Assembly (NCBI GenBank): GCA_031414805.1
Contig: JANOQJ010000001.1
Span: 1 to 64,000 of the forward strand
DNA: 64,000 bases
DNA from: JAAFIW01 sp031414805
GTDB taxonomy: Bacteria; Pseudomonadota; Gammaproteobacteria; Burkholderiales; Burkholderiaceae_C
Reading direction: 5' to 3'
The position numbers were made by a program, and so were the translations under genes. Below, piece after piece: positions 16,198 to 22,778 of this stretch (within the stretch, counting starts at the first letter, position 1; the number at the start of each line of letters is the position of its first letter). The notes under the pieces are model-generated. The model was not told the DNA's origin and ran no database searches. It saw only the letters and a program-made list of their open reading frames with translations.

Positions 16198-16604
16198 GCC
16201 TCCGGCGTCCCGGTGTCGTTGTCGCCCCGTTCAAGGTCTTCCCGGGCGGAGGCTGCCAGCAGCCGGTACTTGCGGCGAAAGGCGTCAAGTGATTCTTCTT
16301 CCAGGTCTTCGAGATCGAGCAGCGCGTTGTGTGCGCCTTTGGTGGTGCGAATCAATTCGTCCAGCTTGATTTGTATGGCTTCGGTGTCGCGGTTCTGGGT
16401 GTTTTGAATCAGGAACACCATCAGAAAAGTAATGATCGTCGTACCTGTGTTGATGACGAGCTGCCACGTGTCGCTGAAGCCGAAGATCGGGCCGGTAACG
16501 ATCCAGATGGCGATGATGGCGACGGCAAGTGAAAAGGTTCGCGGGCGACCGCAAAAGTGCGACGCCGATTTGGCGAAACCTGTGTACCAAGTGGTCTTGC
16601 GCAT
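16194..16604 (-). CDS. Low-affinity iron permease family small membrane protein
   Basis: The 136-residue protein has two hydrophobic helices (about 25-42 and 48-66) and the family motif TGTTIITFLMVFLIQNTQNR, followed by a soluble acidic C-terminal tail. The family is named for a fungal iron permease, but bacterial members are short and their function is not established. It is a single gene. Confidence 0.85.
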   Translation of the reverse strand: MRKTTWYTGFAKSASHFCGRPRTFSLAVAIIAIWIVTGPIFGFSDTWQLVINTGTTIITFLMVFLIQNTQNRDTEAIQIKLDELIRTTKGAHNALLDLEDLEEESLDAFRRKYRLLAASAREDLERGDNDTGTPEA

Positions 16605-16642
16605 GTAGGGCCCTCGTTGATGTTCGGTGGGTTATACGCTTA

Positions 16643-16698
16643 ACACTATTAATTTGATAGCTGCTTGAGCAGTATTTATAAGGGCTGAAGGGCTTTTT
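16643..16698 (+). repeat. TAGCTGCTTGAGCAG repeat, copy 5
   Basis: ACTATTAATTTGATAGCTG, CTTGAGCAGTATTTATAAGG and GCTGAAGGGC are all present. It lies between the iron-permease-family gene and the DM13 gene. A short GC-rich hairpin repeat (16730-16763, CTCCCCCCTTTTGGGGAAGG) follows. Confidence 0.88.
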
Positions 16699-16829
16699 CT
16701 ATATAAATCCAGCACACTGGATGGCTTAGCTCCCCCCTTTTGGGGAAGGCTGGGATGCGGGCATGAGCGCTACAACCGTTTACCAGTGTGTTCGCCCGCA
16801 AGCCCCAACCCAATTTTCCCTCAGCCTTC

Positions 16830-17306
16830 CTACCGGTACTTTGCCGCCGTGATGAACTCACTGAAGGTCTCGCACCAAACAATCACCGTTGAGTAGTTGG
16901 CGGGGGCTATGCCAGGCGGAACGGGTACCAGGAAGTTTTCGAAGGTTTTGACGTCGCCGACGCGAACCATGCGCGCCTTGAGTTTCTTGAAGTCCGCTTC
17001 GGTTTCGACGAACTCGGGGGACAGGTAGAGCTGGTAGTCAGGGCCAGGGGACAGCTTGCCGGCCAGCGTGATCGCACTCGGCGCGATGGACACCGTTCCT
17101 TCGCCCCAGTGCAGCGCATCGCTGTCCTTCAATGCCCGCTTGAATTGACCTGTGAATTGAACTTGCGCCGTCGCAGCTTTCAACTCGGCAATCGTTGGTG
17201 CGGCGGGGGCGATCAGGATGGGTAAAGCGTAAATACCAGCCGCAAAACCGACCAGCGCGACGATGGCGTGAGAGGCGACGAGAAGGAGGGCTGTGCGGGG
17301 CTTCAT
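16830..17306 (-). CDS. DM13-domain protein with N-terminal membrane anchor
   Basis: The 158-residue product has a hydrophobic N-terminus (residues about 6-33) that could be a signal or anchor, then a DM13-type domain from about 48: HWGEGTVSIAP, YQLYLSPEFVETE, and the hallmark C-terminal VIVWCETFSEFITAAKY with its conserved Cys. DM13 domains are proposed to act in redox or electron transfer at the cell surface; the bacterial role is unproven. It is a single gene with repeat copies on both sides. Confidence 0.85.
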   Translation of the reverse strand: MKPRTALLLVASHAIVALVGFAAGIYALPILIAPAAPTIAELKAATAQVQFTGQFKRALKDSDALHWGEGTVSIAPSAITLAGKLSPGPDYQLYLSPEFVETEADFKKLKARMVRVGDVKTFENFLVPVPPGIAPANYSTVIVWCETFSEFITAAKYR

Positions 17307-17314
17307 GGCGTTAC

Positions 17315-17368
17315 TTCAAAATGATAGCTGCTTGAGCTTGATTCACAAGGGCTGGCGGCCTATTTCAC
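17315..17368 (+). repeat. TAGCTGCTTGAGCAG repeat, copy 6, variant
   Basis: ATGATAGCTGCTTGAGCTTG then ATTCACAAGGGCTGGCGGCC. The second stem is lost (AGCTTG for AGCAGT) but the ACAAGGGCTGGCGGCC part is retained. It resembles a variant form I associate with other Comamonadaceae. Confidence 0.75.
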
Positions 17369-17407
17369 TCTTTTTTGGTAACTACTCAGCTGCCTGGCAG
17401 CGATCCG

Positions 17408-17511
17408 ATGACAAATGACAGCCGCCTGCGGCGTGCATGACGCAATGACGGGTACGTCACTTGCCTGCGGGGGCACCGGGTCATTTGTCATGTCGGTGCG
17501 CAGCACCGACA
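17408..17511. repeat. Nested inverted repeats in the intergenic gap after arsH
   Basis: ATGACAAATGAC (17408-17419) is perfectly inverted as GTCATTTGTCAT (17480-17491). Inside is a hairpin GCCGC-CT-GCGGC (17421-17432). A third inverted repeat, TGTCGGTGC-GCA-GCACCGACA, occupies 17491-17511. No gene is seen in 17307-17584. It could be a non-coding structural element or a miniature mobile repeat; it lacks a poly-T run, so it is not an ordinary terminator. Confidence 0.6.
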
Positions 17512-17584
17512 GTCATCTGTCATTGTTGTACGAGTCGACCTGAGTAGCTACGTTTTTTGCAAGCGCAAGCGGTCCTCCGGTCCA

Positions 17585-18361
17585 TCACCCCGCCTTCACC
17601 GCCCCACTCGCCACCGCCGCCGCCTGCACTGCCGCCGCCCGGCGAACCTTTACATCGGCTTCCACCCGCTCGGAGTAGCGGTCGTTCAACATGGTGGTGT
17701 GGGGGCGCAGGAGCACGGTCATGCGCACCAGTTCTTCCATCACGTCGACGATGCGGTCGTAATAAGCAGAGGGCCGCATGCGCCCTGCGTCGTCGAACTC
17801 TTTGTAGGCCATGGGCACGCTGGACTGGTTGGGAATGGTGAACATGCGCATCCAGCGGCCTAGCAGGCGCAGGGTGTTGACGGCGTTGAACGATTGGGAG
17901 CCGCCGCTGACCTGCATCACGGCCAGGGTGCGGCCCTGGGTGGGGCGCAGGGCGCCCAGGCTCAGGGGCAGGTGGTCGATCTGCGCTTTCATCACGGCGG
18001 TGATGGCCCCGTGCCGCTCGGGGCTGCACCACACCTGGCCTTCCGACCAGAGTGCGTGCTCACGCAGCTCGTGCACGGCGGGGTGGTCGTCGCCTTCCAC
18101 CTGGTCGGGCAGCGGCAGGTCGTGCGGGTCAAAAATGCGGGTCTCCGCACCGAAATACTGCAGCAGGCGGGCGGCTTCTTCGGTGGCCAGGCGGGAAAAC
18201 GACCGGTGGCGCAGGGAGCCGTACAGCAGCAGGATGCGCGGGGGGTGACCGAGCACATCGGGTAGACCTGCTGCCACGGGCAAAGATGCGTGTTTCAGGC
18301 TGAGGGCGGGCAGGTGGGTGGGCACACTCAGCGTGCGCAAGCGGGTAGAAGCAATTGTCAT
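17585..18361 (-). CDS. arsH: Arsenical resistance protein ArsH (NADPH-dependent FMN reductase)
   Basis: ArsH enzymes are flavoproteins; several oxidise trivalent organoarsenicals or reduce quinones. The 258-residue protein has the flavodoxin-like FMN loop LLYGSLRHRSFSRLA near residue 45, WCSPERHGAITAVMKAQIDH and the GGSQSFNAVNTLR segment typical of the family. It is the last gene of the ars operon and overlaps the aquaporin gene by 4 nt. Confidence 0.93.
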   Translation of the reverse strand: MTIASTRLRTLSVPTHLPALSLKHASLPVAAGLPDVLGHPPRILLLYGSLRHRSFSRLATEEAARLLQYFGAETRIFDPHDLPLPDQVEGDDHPAVHELREHALWSEGQVWCSPERHGAITAVMKAQIDHLPLSLGALRPTQGRTLAVMQVSGGSQSFNAVNTLRLLGRWMRMFTIPNQSSVPMAYKEFDDAGRMRPSAYYDRIVDVMEELVRMTVLLRPHTTMLNDRYSERVEADVKVRRAAAVQAAAVASGAVKAG

Positions 18362-19068
18362 TCGGGAAATTCAGTCTCAAGCAGTCGGTGCAGGCCCCAA
18401 CCGGCTGCCGCGCCCACACATTGGGCCAGCACAAACCCCAGCGCGCTGGCAGGCGCAATGCCGGCAAAGCTGTCGCTGAACATGCGGCCCATCACCGCCG
18501 CCGGGTTGGCAAAGCTGGTGCTGGCGGTGAACCAGTAGGCCGCGCCGATGTAGCAGGCCACCAGCGCGCTGGCTTTGGCGTGTACGCCAACTGCGCTGCT
18601 GCGCAAGATCACAAAAATCAGCCCGGCAGTCGCCACGCTTTCGGCCACCCATTGGCCCCAGCCCCCGCGCAGTTTGCTGGCGGTGTGCAGCACGGGCAGG
18701 TCAAACATGAGGTTGGCCAGAGCGGCACCGAGCACGGCGCCGATCAACTGAAACACTATAAAAACAATAGCTGCTTGAGCAGTATCTACAAGGGCGGAAG
18801 GCCGTTTTTGCTTAAAAAGCACGATCACCGTCACCAGCGGGTTGAAATGCGCACCGCTGATGGGGCCCAGCGTTTCAATCAATACATATAAGGCAAATAC
18901 GGTGGCCAGCGTATTGGCCAGCAGCGCCACGCCATCGTTGCCGCCGCTCAGGCGCTGGGCCATGATGCCGGAGCCAATCACCGCGCAGAGCAGGGCCGCG
19001 GTGCCCAGGCATTCGGCCAGCGCTTGTTGCCACAGCGCGGGGCGGGCGGGTTGGCGTTCCCCGCTCAT
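18358..19068 (-). CDS. aqpS: Aquaglyceroporin-like channel of the ars operon (AqpS type)
   Basis: In arsenic operons lacking a pump, such channels let arsenite, formed inside the cell by ArsC, flow out down its gradient (known for Sinorhizobium AqpS). Starting at 19068 gives 236 residues. The two pore motifs are HFNPLVT (N76-P-L78, altered from NPA) and FANPAAVMGR (N188-P-A190). Residues about 85-106 (RPSALVDTAQAAI and flanks) are coded by a dispersed repeat and make the segment after the first pore motif about 6 residues longer than in GlpF by my alignment. It overlaps its neighbours by 4 nt on each side. Confidence 0.88.
   Translation of the reverse strand: MSGERQPARPALWQQALAECLGTAALLCAVIGSGIMAQRLSGGNDGVALLANTLATVFALYVLIETLGPISGAHFNPLVTVIVLFKQKRPSALVDTAQAAIVFIVFQLIGAVLGAALANLMFDLPVLHTASKLRGGWGQWVAESVATAGLIFVILRSSAVGVHAKASALVACYIGAAYWFTASTSFANPAAVMGRMFSDSFAGIAPASALGFVLAQCVGAAAGWGLHRLLETEFPE
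18752..18818 (+). repeat. TAGCTGCTTGAGCAG repeat, copy 7, inside the aquaporin gene
   Basis: Full-length copy: ACTATAAAAACAATAGCTG, CTTGAGCAGTATCTACAAGG, GCGGAAGGCCG and the GCTTAAAAA tail. It lies antisense to the channel gene and codes, in frame, for residues about 84-106. It is read in the same frame and direction relative to the repeat as in waaA, giving the same RPxALVxTAQAAI peptide. Confidence 0.88.
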
Positions 19069-19976
19069 GTTTTGCAGCAGGCGGGGCCGAACATCGACAG
19101 CACCTGCGCCACAAAGGGCTTGTGCGCGGGGTAGGCGCTGCCGTCGTACAGGCCCACCTGCGCAGGCGAGGCCTTGCCTGCCGGGTTGTGAAACGTGCCA
19201 AACACTTGGTCCCACACCACCAGCGCGCTGCCAAAGTTGCAGTCGCCTTCGGTACGTTGGCGGCTGTGGTGCCACTGGTGCAGGGTGTTGGTGCTGAAGA
19301 TGTAGTTCAACCAGCCGTGGCGCAAGGGCAGGTTGACGTGTTGCAGCATTTGCACCGGCTGGGTCAGCGCGATGTAGGCCAGCAGGGCGTCGGGCGGTGC
19401 GCCCAGCAGCATCAAAGGCAGCATGCTTAACGCGTGCTTCACGACATATTCCAGCGGGTGCAGCCGAAAGTTATTCAGGGCGTAAAGCCGCTGGCTGCTA
19501 TGGTGCAAGGCGTGCAGCCACCACAGCGCCCGGTGGGTATGGTGCCAGCGGTGGCCCCAGTATTTGCCCAATTCAGCCAGCAGCGTGACCAACACCACCT
19601 GCCAGATGAACGGCCACTCGGTGGGAAATAGCCCGGTGGGTTGACCCACCCAGCCATACACCGCCACCACAGCGACCGGCGAGAGCCACTTGACCAGCGG
19701 CTCGACGCCGCCAGCCAATGCTGCAAAGCTCAGGCCGTCGGTCCAGCGGTCACCCTGAGCTTGGTTCCATTCGGGGCGCTGCGGCATCACACGCTCCATG
19801 ATCATCGCCAGGCCCAGGGCCAGGATGCTGGGCCACAAAATCGCGGTTTCCAGGGATTGGCCGGTTGCCCGGGCGTAGCTGAATGACAGCACGCTGACCA
19901 AAACGGCCACCGGTAGCAGGGCAGTGAGCGCCACCTGATGCAGCCAGGGCGCTGGAGAGTGGGTACGGGCGGTCAT
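19065..19976 (-). CDS. Sterol desaturase / fatty acid hydroxylase superfamily protein
   Basis: This membrane di-iron oxygenase-like protein has 303 residues from the ATG at 19976, which overlaps the arsC stop by 4 nt; longer in-frame starts run back through arsC. Several hydrophobic helices precede the histidine clusters HRWHHTHRALWWLHALHHSS and HQWHHSR that bind the metal pair in this superfamily. Members hydroxylate or desaturate lipids. Its place between arsC and the aquaporin gene, with 4-nt overlaps at both ends, links it to arsenic resistance, but its substrate is unknown. Confidence 0.9.
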   Translation of the reverse strand: MTARTHSPAPWLHQVALTALLPVAVLVSVLSFSYARATGQSLETAILWPSILALGLAMIMERVMPQRPEWNQAQGDRWTDGLSFAALAGGVEPLVKWLSPVAVVAVYGWVGQPTGLFPTEWPFIWQVVLVTLLAELGKYWGHRWHHTHRALWWLHALHHSSQRLYALNNFRLHPLEYVVKHALSMLPLMLLGAPPDALLAYIALTQPVQMLQHVNLPLRHGWLNYIFSTNTLHQWHHSRQRTEGDCNFGSALVVWDQVFGTFHNPAGKASPAQVGLYDGSAYPAHKPFVAQVLSMFGPACCKT

Positions 19977-20485
19977 GACTTGGCCAGGCCCCGTGCATGT
20001 TTTTCCAACATCAGCTTGTTCACGCTCGAAGCGGGCAGGCTCATGAACAGTTCCAGGCGGAATTTCATCGCGTAAAGGGTTTTGCGAAAGGCTTCCAGCC
20101 GCTCTTCGGGCGTGCCCTGCACCTCCGACGGGTCGGGGTAGCCCCAATGGGCGGTGGCGGGCTGGCCGGGCCAGTAAGGGCAGACTTCGCCGGCGGCGTT
20201 GTCGCACACGGTGATCACCAGGTCCATGTGCGGCGCGGTGGGCAGGGCGAATTCGTCCCAGTTTTTGCTGCGCAGGCCGTCGGTGGGCATGCCAGCGTCT
20301 TTCAGCACCTGCAGGCCCAGCGGGTTGGGCTGCTGGTTCTCGCGCGGGCTGCTGCCGGCAGAGTAGGCCTTAAAGCGGCCGTGCCCGATTTTGTTGAGCA
20401 CGGCCTCGGCGATGATGCTGCGCGCCGAGTTGTGGGTGCACAGAAACAACACGTTGATGATCTTGGCGGTTGCGGTATCCGTCAT
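19973..20485 (-). CDS. arsC: Arsenate reductase, low-molecular-weight phosphatase type
   Basis: ArsC reduces arsenate to arsenite in the cytoplasm. The 170-residue protein has the phosphatase-like loop CTHNSARS near residue 16 (CX5R) and the VITVCDNAAGEVCPYWPG segment with two further cysteines that may serve the disulfide relay. It overlaps arsR and the desaturase gene by 4 nt each. Confidence 0.94.
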   Translation of the reverse strand: MTDTATAKIINVLFLCTHNSARSIIAEAVLNKIGHGRFKAYSAGSSPRENQQPNPLGLQVLKDAGMPTDGLRSKNWDEFALPTAPHMDLVITVCDNAAGEVCPYWPGQPATAHWGYPDPSEVQGTPEERLEAFRKTLYAMKFRLELFMSLPASSVNKLMLEKHARGLAKS

Positions 20486-20832
20486 AGCAAGTTCTCCTGA
20501 AGTGGGTTAAAAACATCGGTCAATTCGCACGATTCGCCCTGGCAGCAGTTGGCTGTCAAATACGTCAAAAGGGAGGTCATCTGCTCAAAATTAGCCCGGT
20601 AAATCAGGTTTCGGCCCCGCGATTCGGCGCTGACCAGGCCGGCGAAGCTCATCTCTTTCAAGTGAAACGACAGCGCGCTGGGCGTGATCAGCAACTGCGT
20701 GGCTATCACGCCCGGCGTCAGGCCTTCGGGGCCAGCGGCGACCAGGGCGCGAAACACCCGCAGCCGGTGAATCTGTGCCAATGCGCCCAGAAAACGCACA
20801 GCGGTCGCTTCGTTGAGGTTGATTGATTCCAT
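20482..20832 (-). CDS. arsR: ArsR/SmtB-family arsenite-responsive repressor
   Basis: The 116-residue winged-helix protein has the recognition helix region ITPSALSFHLKEMSFAGLV. The usual ELCVCDL metal site is absent. Instead the C-terminus carries C96, C97 and C102 (NCCQGESC), closely matching the C-terminal arsenite site described for Acidithiobacillus ferrooxidans ArsR. It heads the ars operon and should repress it until arsenite binds. Confidence 0.93.
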   Translation of the reverse strand: MESINLNEATAVRFLGALAQIHRLRVFRALVAAGPEGLTPGVIATQLLITPSALSFHLKEMSFAGLVSAESRGRNLIYRANFEQMTSLLTYLTANCCQGESCELTDVFNPLQENLL

Positions 20833-20834
20833 GA

Positions 20835-20850
20835 TTCAACGATAGTTGAA
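20835..20850. promoter_or_regulatory. Candidate ArsR operator
   Basis: TTCAAC-GATA-GTTGAA is a perfect 16-bp palindrome 2 nt upstream of the arsR start, and a further TTTCAAC lies at about 20874. Position and symmetry fit an ArsR binding site; not tested. Confidence 0.5.
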
Positions 20851-20880
20851 ACAATGAAATATCGCAAGAATAATTTCAAC

Positions 20881-20921
20881 TGCTATAAATTACGTAGCTG
20901 CTTGAGCAGTATCCATAAGGG
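20881..20921 (+). repeat. TAGCTGCTTGAGCAG repeat, copy 8, 3' part missing
   Basis: TGCTATAAATTACGTAGCTG then CTTGAGCAGTATCCATAAGG, without the GGCTGAAGGCC part. It lies between the divergent arsR and olsB-like genes. Confidence 0.8.
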
Positions 20922-20934
20922 ACAAGTACAATTT

Positions 20935-20952
20935 CTGACACTGAAATGACAC
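20935..20952 (+). promoter_or_regulatory. Candidate PHO box upstream of the olsB-like gene
   Basis: CTGACAC-TGAA-ATGACAC are 7-mers with the 11-nt period of PhoB sites, matching 10 of 14 consensus positions, as many as the pstS box. No good -10 lies at the expected distance, so confidence is low. It is supported mainly by the lipid-remodelling content of the genes it precedes. Confidence 0.35.
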
Positions 20953-21018
20953 AAAATTGCCATGCCAAAGTCACCTTCTGAGCCGAAACTGCCAGCTTCC
21001 ACTGAGAGGAGCGACCCG

Positions 21019-21855
21019 ATGAATGAATTGCCTAATCCGACCCAGCCTTTGTCGCCGGTGTCTTTGCCCCGGGGGTCACTTCACCGGCCTCATCAACACC
21101 TCGATGGCGCGGGCAGTGAAAACATCAGTCAAAGTGGGCGCGGCAGTATTTCGGTTTCGTGGGCCCAACACCTGGACGAAGTTCGGCAAGCGCAGCGGCT
21201 GAGGTTTGCGGTTTTCGCAGGCGAAATGGGTGCCCGGCTCAACACCCCGGTGCCCGGCCACGACATTGACCTGTTTGACGATTACTGTGAGCACCTGCTG
21301 GTGCGCGACGACGCCACACAAGAAGTTGTGGGCACCTACCGCGTGCTCACCCCCGCCCAGGCCAAGCGCGTGGGCAGCACCTACAGCGACACCGAATTTG
21401 ACTTGACCCGCCTGCGCAGCCTGCGCGAGCGCATGGTGGAGCTGGGGCGCAGCTGCGTACACCCCGAGCACCGCCACGGCGGCGTCATTCTGGCTTTGTG
21501 GGGCGCGCTGGCCGAGTTCATGGTGCGCAACCAGCTGGACACCATGATTGGCTGCGCCAGCATTCCCATGCAGCACGGCGGCCACGCGGCAGCCAGCATC
21601 TGGAACCAGGTGCGCCAGACGCATCTGGCACCTATCGAATACCACGTCATGCCCCGGCTGCCGCTGCCGGTGGAGCAGTTTGATGGCAGCTTGCACGTGG
21701 AGCCACCCGCGCTCATCAAAGGCTATTTGCGCCTGGGCGCCAAGGTGCTGGGCGCACCCGCCTGGGACCCCGACTTCAACACGGCCGACCTGCCCATGTT
21801 GATGCGCATTGCCGACTTGCCCCCTCGCTACCGCAAGCATTTTTTAGGCAACTAA
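21019..21855 (+). CDS. OlsB-like N-acyltransferase (GNAT fold)
   Basis: OlsB acylates ornithine as the first step of ornithine lipid synthesis, giving a phosphorus-free membrane lipid. I prefer the ATG at 21019 because GAGAGGAG lies 7 nt upstream; it gives 278 residues. An ATG at 20962 would add 19. Family blocks are visible: GTYRVLTP, FDLTRLRSLRERMVELGRSC with VHPEHR, and LDTMIGCASIPM. Its stop overlaps the next gene (TAATG). Substrate could be another amine, so no symbol is given. Confidence 0.8.
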   Translation: MNELPNPTQPLSPVSLPRGSLHRPHQHLDGAGSENISQSGRGSISVSWAQHLDEVRQAQRLRFAVFAGEMGARLNTPVPGHDIDLFDDYCEHLLVRDDATQEVVGTYRVLTPAQAKRVGSTYSDTEFDLTRLRSLRERMVELGRSCVHPEHRHGGVILALWGALAEFMVRNQLDTMIGCASIPMQHGGHAAASIWNQVRQTHLAPIEYHVMPRLPLPVEQFDGSLHVEPPALIKGYLRLGAKVLGAPAWDPDFNTADLPMLMRIADLPPRYRKHFLGN

Positions 21856-22778
21856 TGCATACCGCATTCGATGCCACAGTCAACGCAGCAGTTGGCTTCA
21901 GCTCCAGCATGCCCGATGCGCTGCTGCGTCCGCCTGCGGTGGCTGAAAACGACGACGAAGACGCGGGTCGCAAGCGCTACCGCACGGTGTTTGTCTCCGA
22001 CATTCACCTGGGCACGCCCGGCTGCCAGGCCGATCAGTTGCTGGACTTTTTGAAGCATCACCCCAGCGACTATTTGTATCTGGTGGGCGACATCATTGAC
22101 GGCTGGCAGCTGCGCCGCCGCTGGTACTGGCCGCAAGCGCACAACGACGTGGTGCAAAAAATGCTGCGCCGCGCCCGCAAAGGTTGCCAGGTGATCTTCA
22201 TTCCAGGTAACCACGACGAATTTGCCCGGCAGTTTTTCGGCCAGCAGTTTGGCGGCATTGAGGTGGTGGAAGAGGCGCTGCACCTGACCGCCGATGGCCG
22301 CAAGCTCTGGGTGATTCACGGCGACTACTTTGACGGTGTGATCCAGCACGCCAAGTGGCTGGCCCATGTGGGTGACAACGCGTACGAGATCGCCCTCAAG
22401 CTGAACCGTTACCTGAACAACCTGCGTGGGCGACTGGGTTTTCCGTACTGGTCGTTGTCGCAGTACCTGAAGCTCAAGGTGAAAAGCGCGCTGAACTACG
22501 TCACGTCGTTCGAAGAAGCTGTGGCCCACGAGGCGCGCCGCCGGGGTCACCAGGGCGTCGTATGCGGCCACATTCACCGGGCAGAGATGCGCGAGATCAA
22601 CGGCACGCTGTATTGCAACGATGGCGACTGGGTGGAAAGCCGAAGCGCGCTGGTCGAGCATATGGATGGCCGCCTGGAACTGATCTTCTGGCAACCGGAT
22701 TTCGAGAACCAGTCGCGTGCGGCGAAAGCGACAGCCGACGCCAAGACCGAAGTCACAACCAACGAACTAGCCGCATGA
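21855..22778 (+). CDS. Metallophosphoesterase of the LpxH/PlcP group (PlcP-like)
   Basis: The 307-residue enzyme has all calcineurin-type metal motifs: FVSDIHLG, LVGDIIDGW, PGNHDEF, IHGDYFD and CGHIHRAEM. The group includes LpxH (lipid A synthesis) and PlcP, which cleaves phospholipid head groups during phosphate starvation. It sits between an OlsB-like and an Agt-like gene with overlapping codons and next to the Pho cluster. That favours PlcP over LpxH, which is also usually shorter (about 240). This is inference from context. Confidence 0.82.
   Translation: MHTAFDATVNAAVGFSSSMPDALLRPPAVAENDDEDAGRKRYRTVFVSDIHLGTPGCQADQLLDFLKHHPSDYLYLVGDIIDGWQLRRRWYWPQAHNDVVQKMLRRARKGCQVIFIPGNHDEFARQFFGQQFGGIEVVEEALHLTADGRKLWVIHGDYFDGVIQHAKWLAHVGDNAYEIALKLNRYLNNLRGRLGFPYWSLSQYLKLKVKSALNYVTSFEEAVAHEARRRGHQGVVCGHIHRAEMREINGTLYCNDGDWVESRSALVEHMDGRLELIFWQPDFENQSRAAKATADAKTEVTTNELAA

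Noticed and set aside
17480..17525. Terminator for arsH
   Set aside because: The hairpin is strong but no T run follows on the minus strand.
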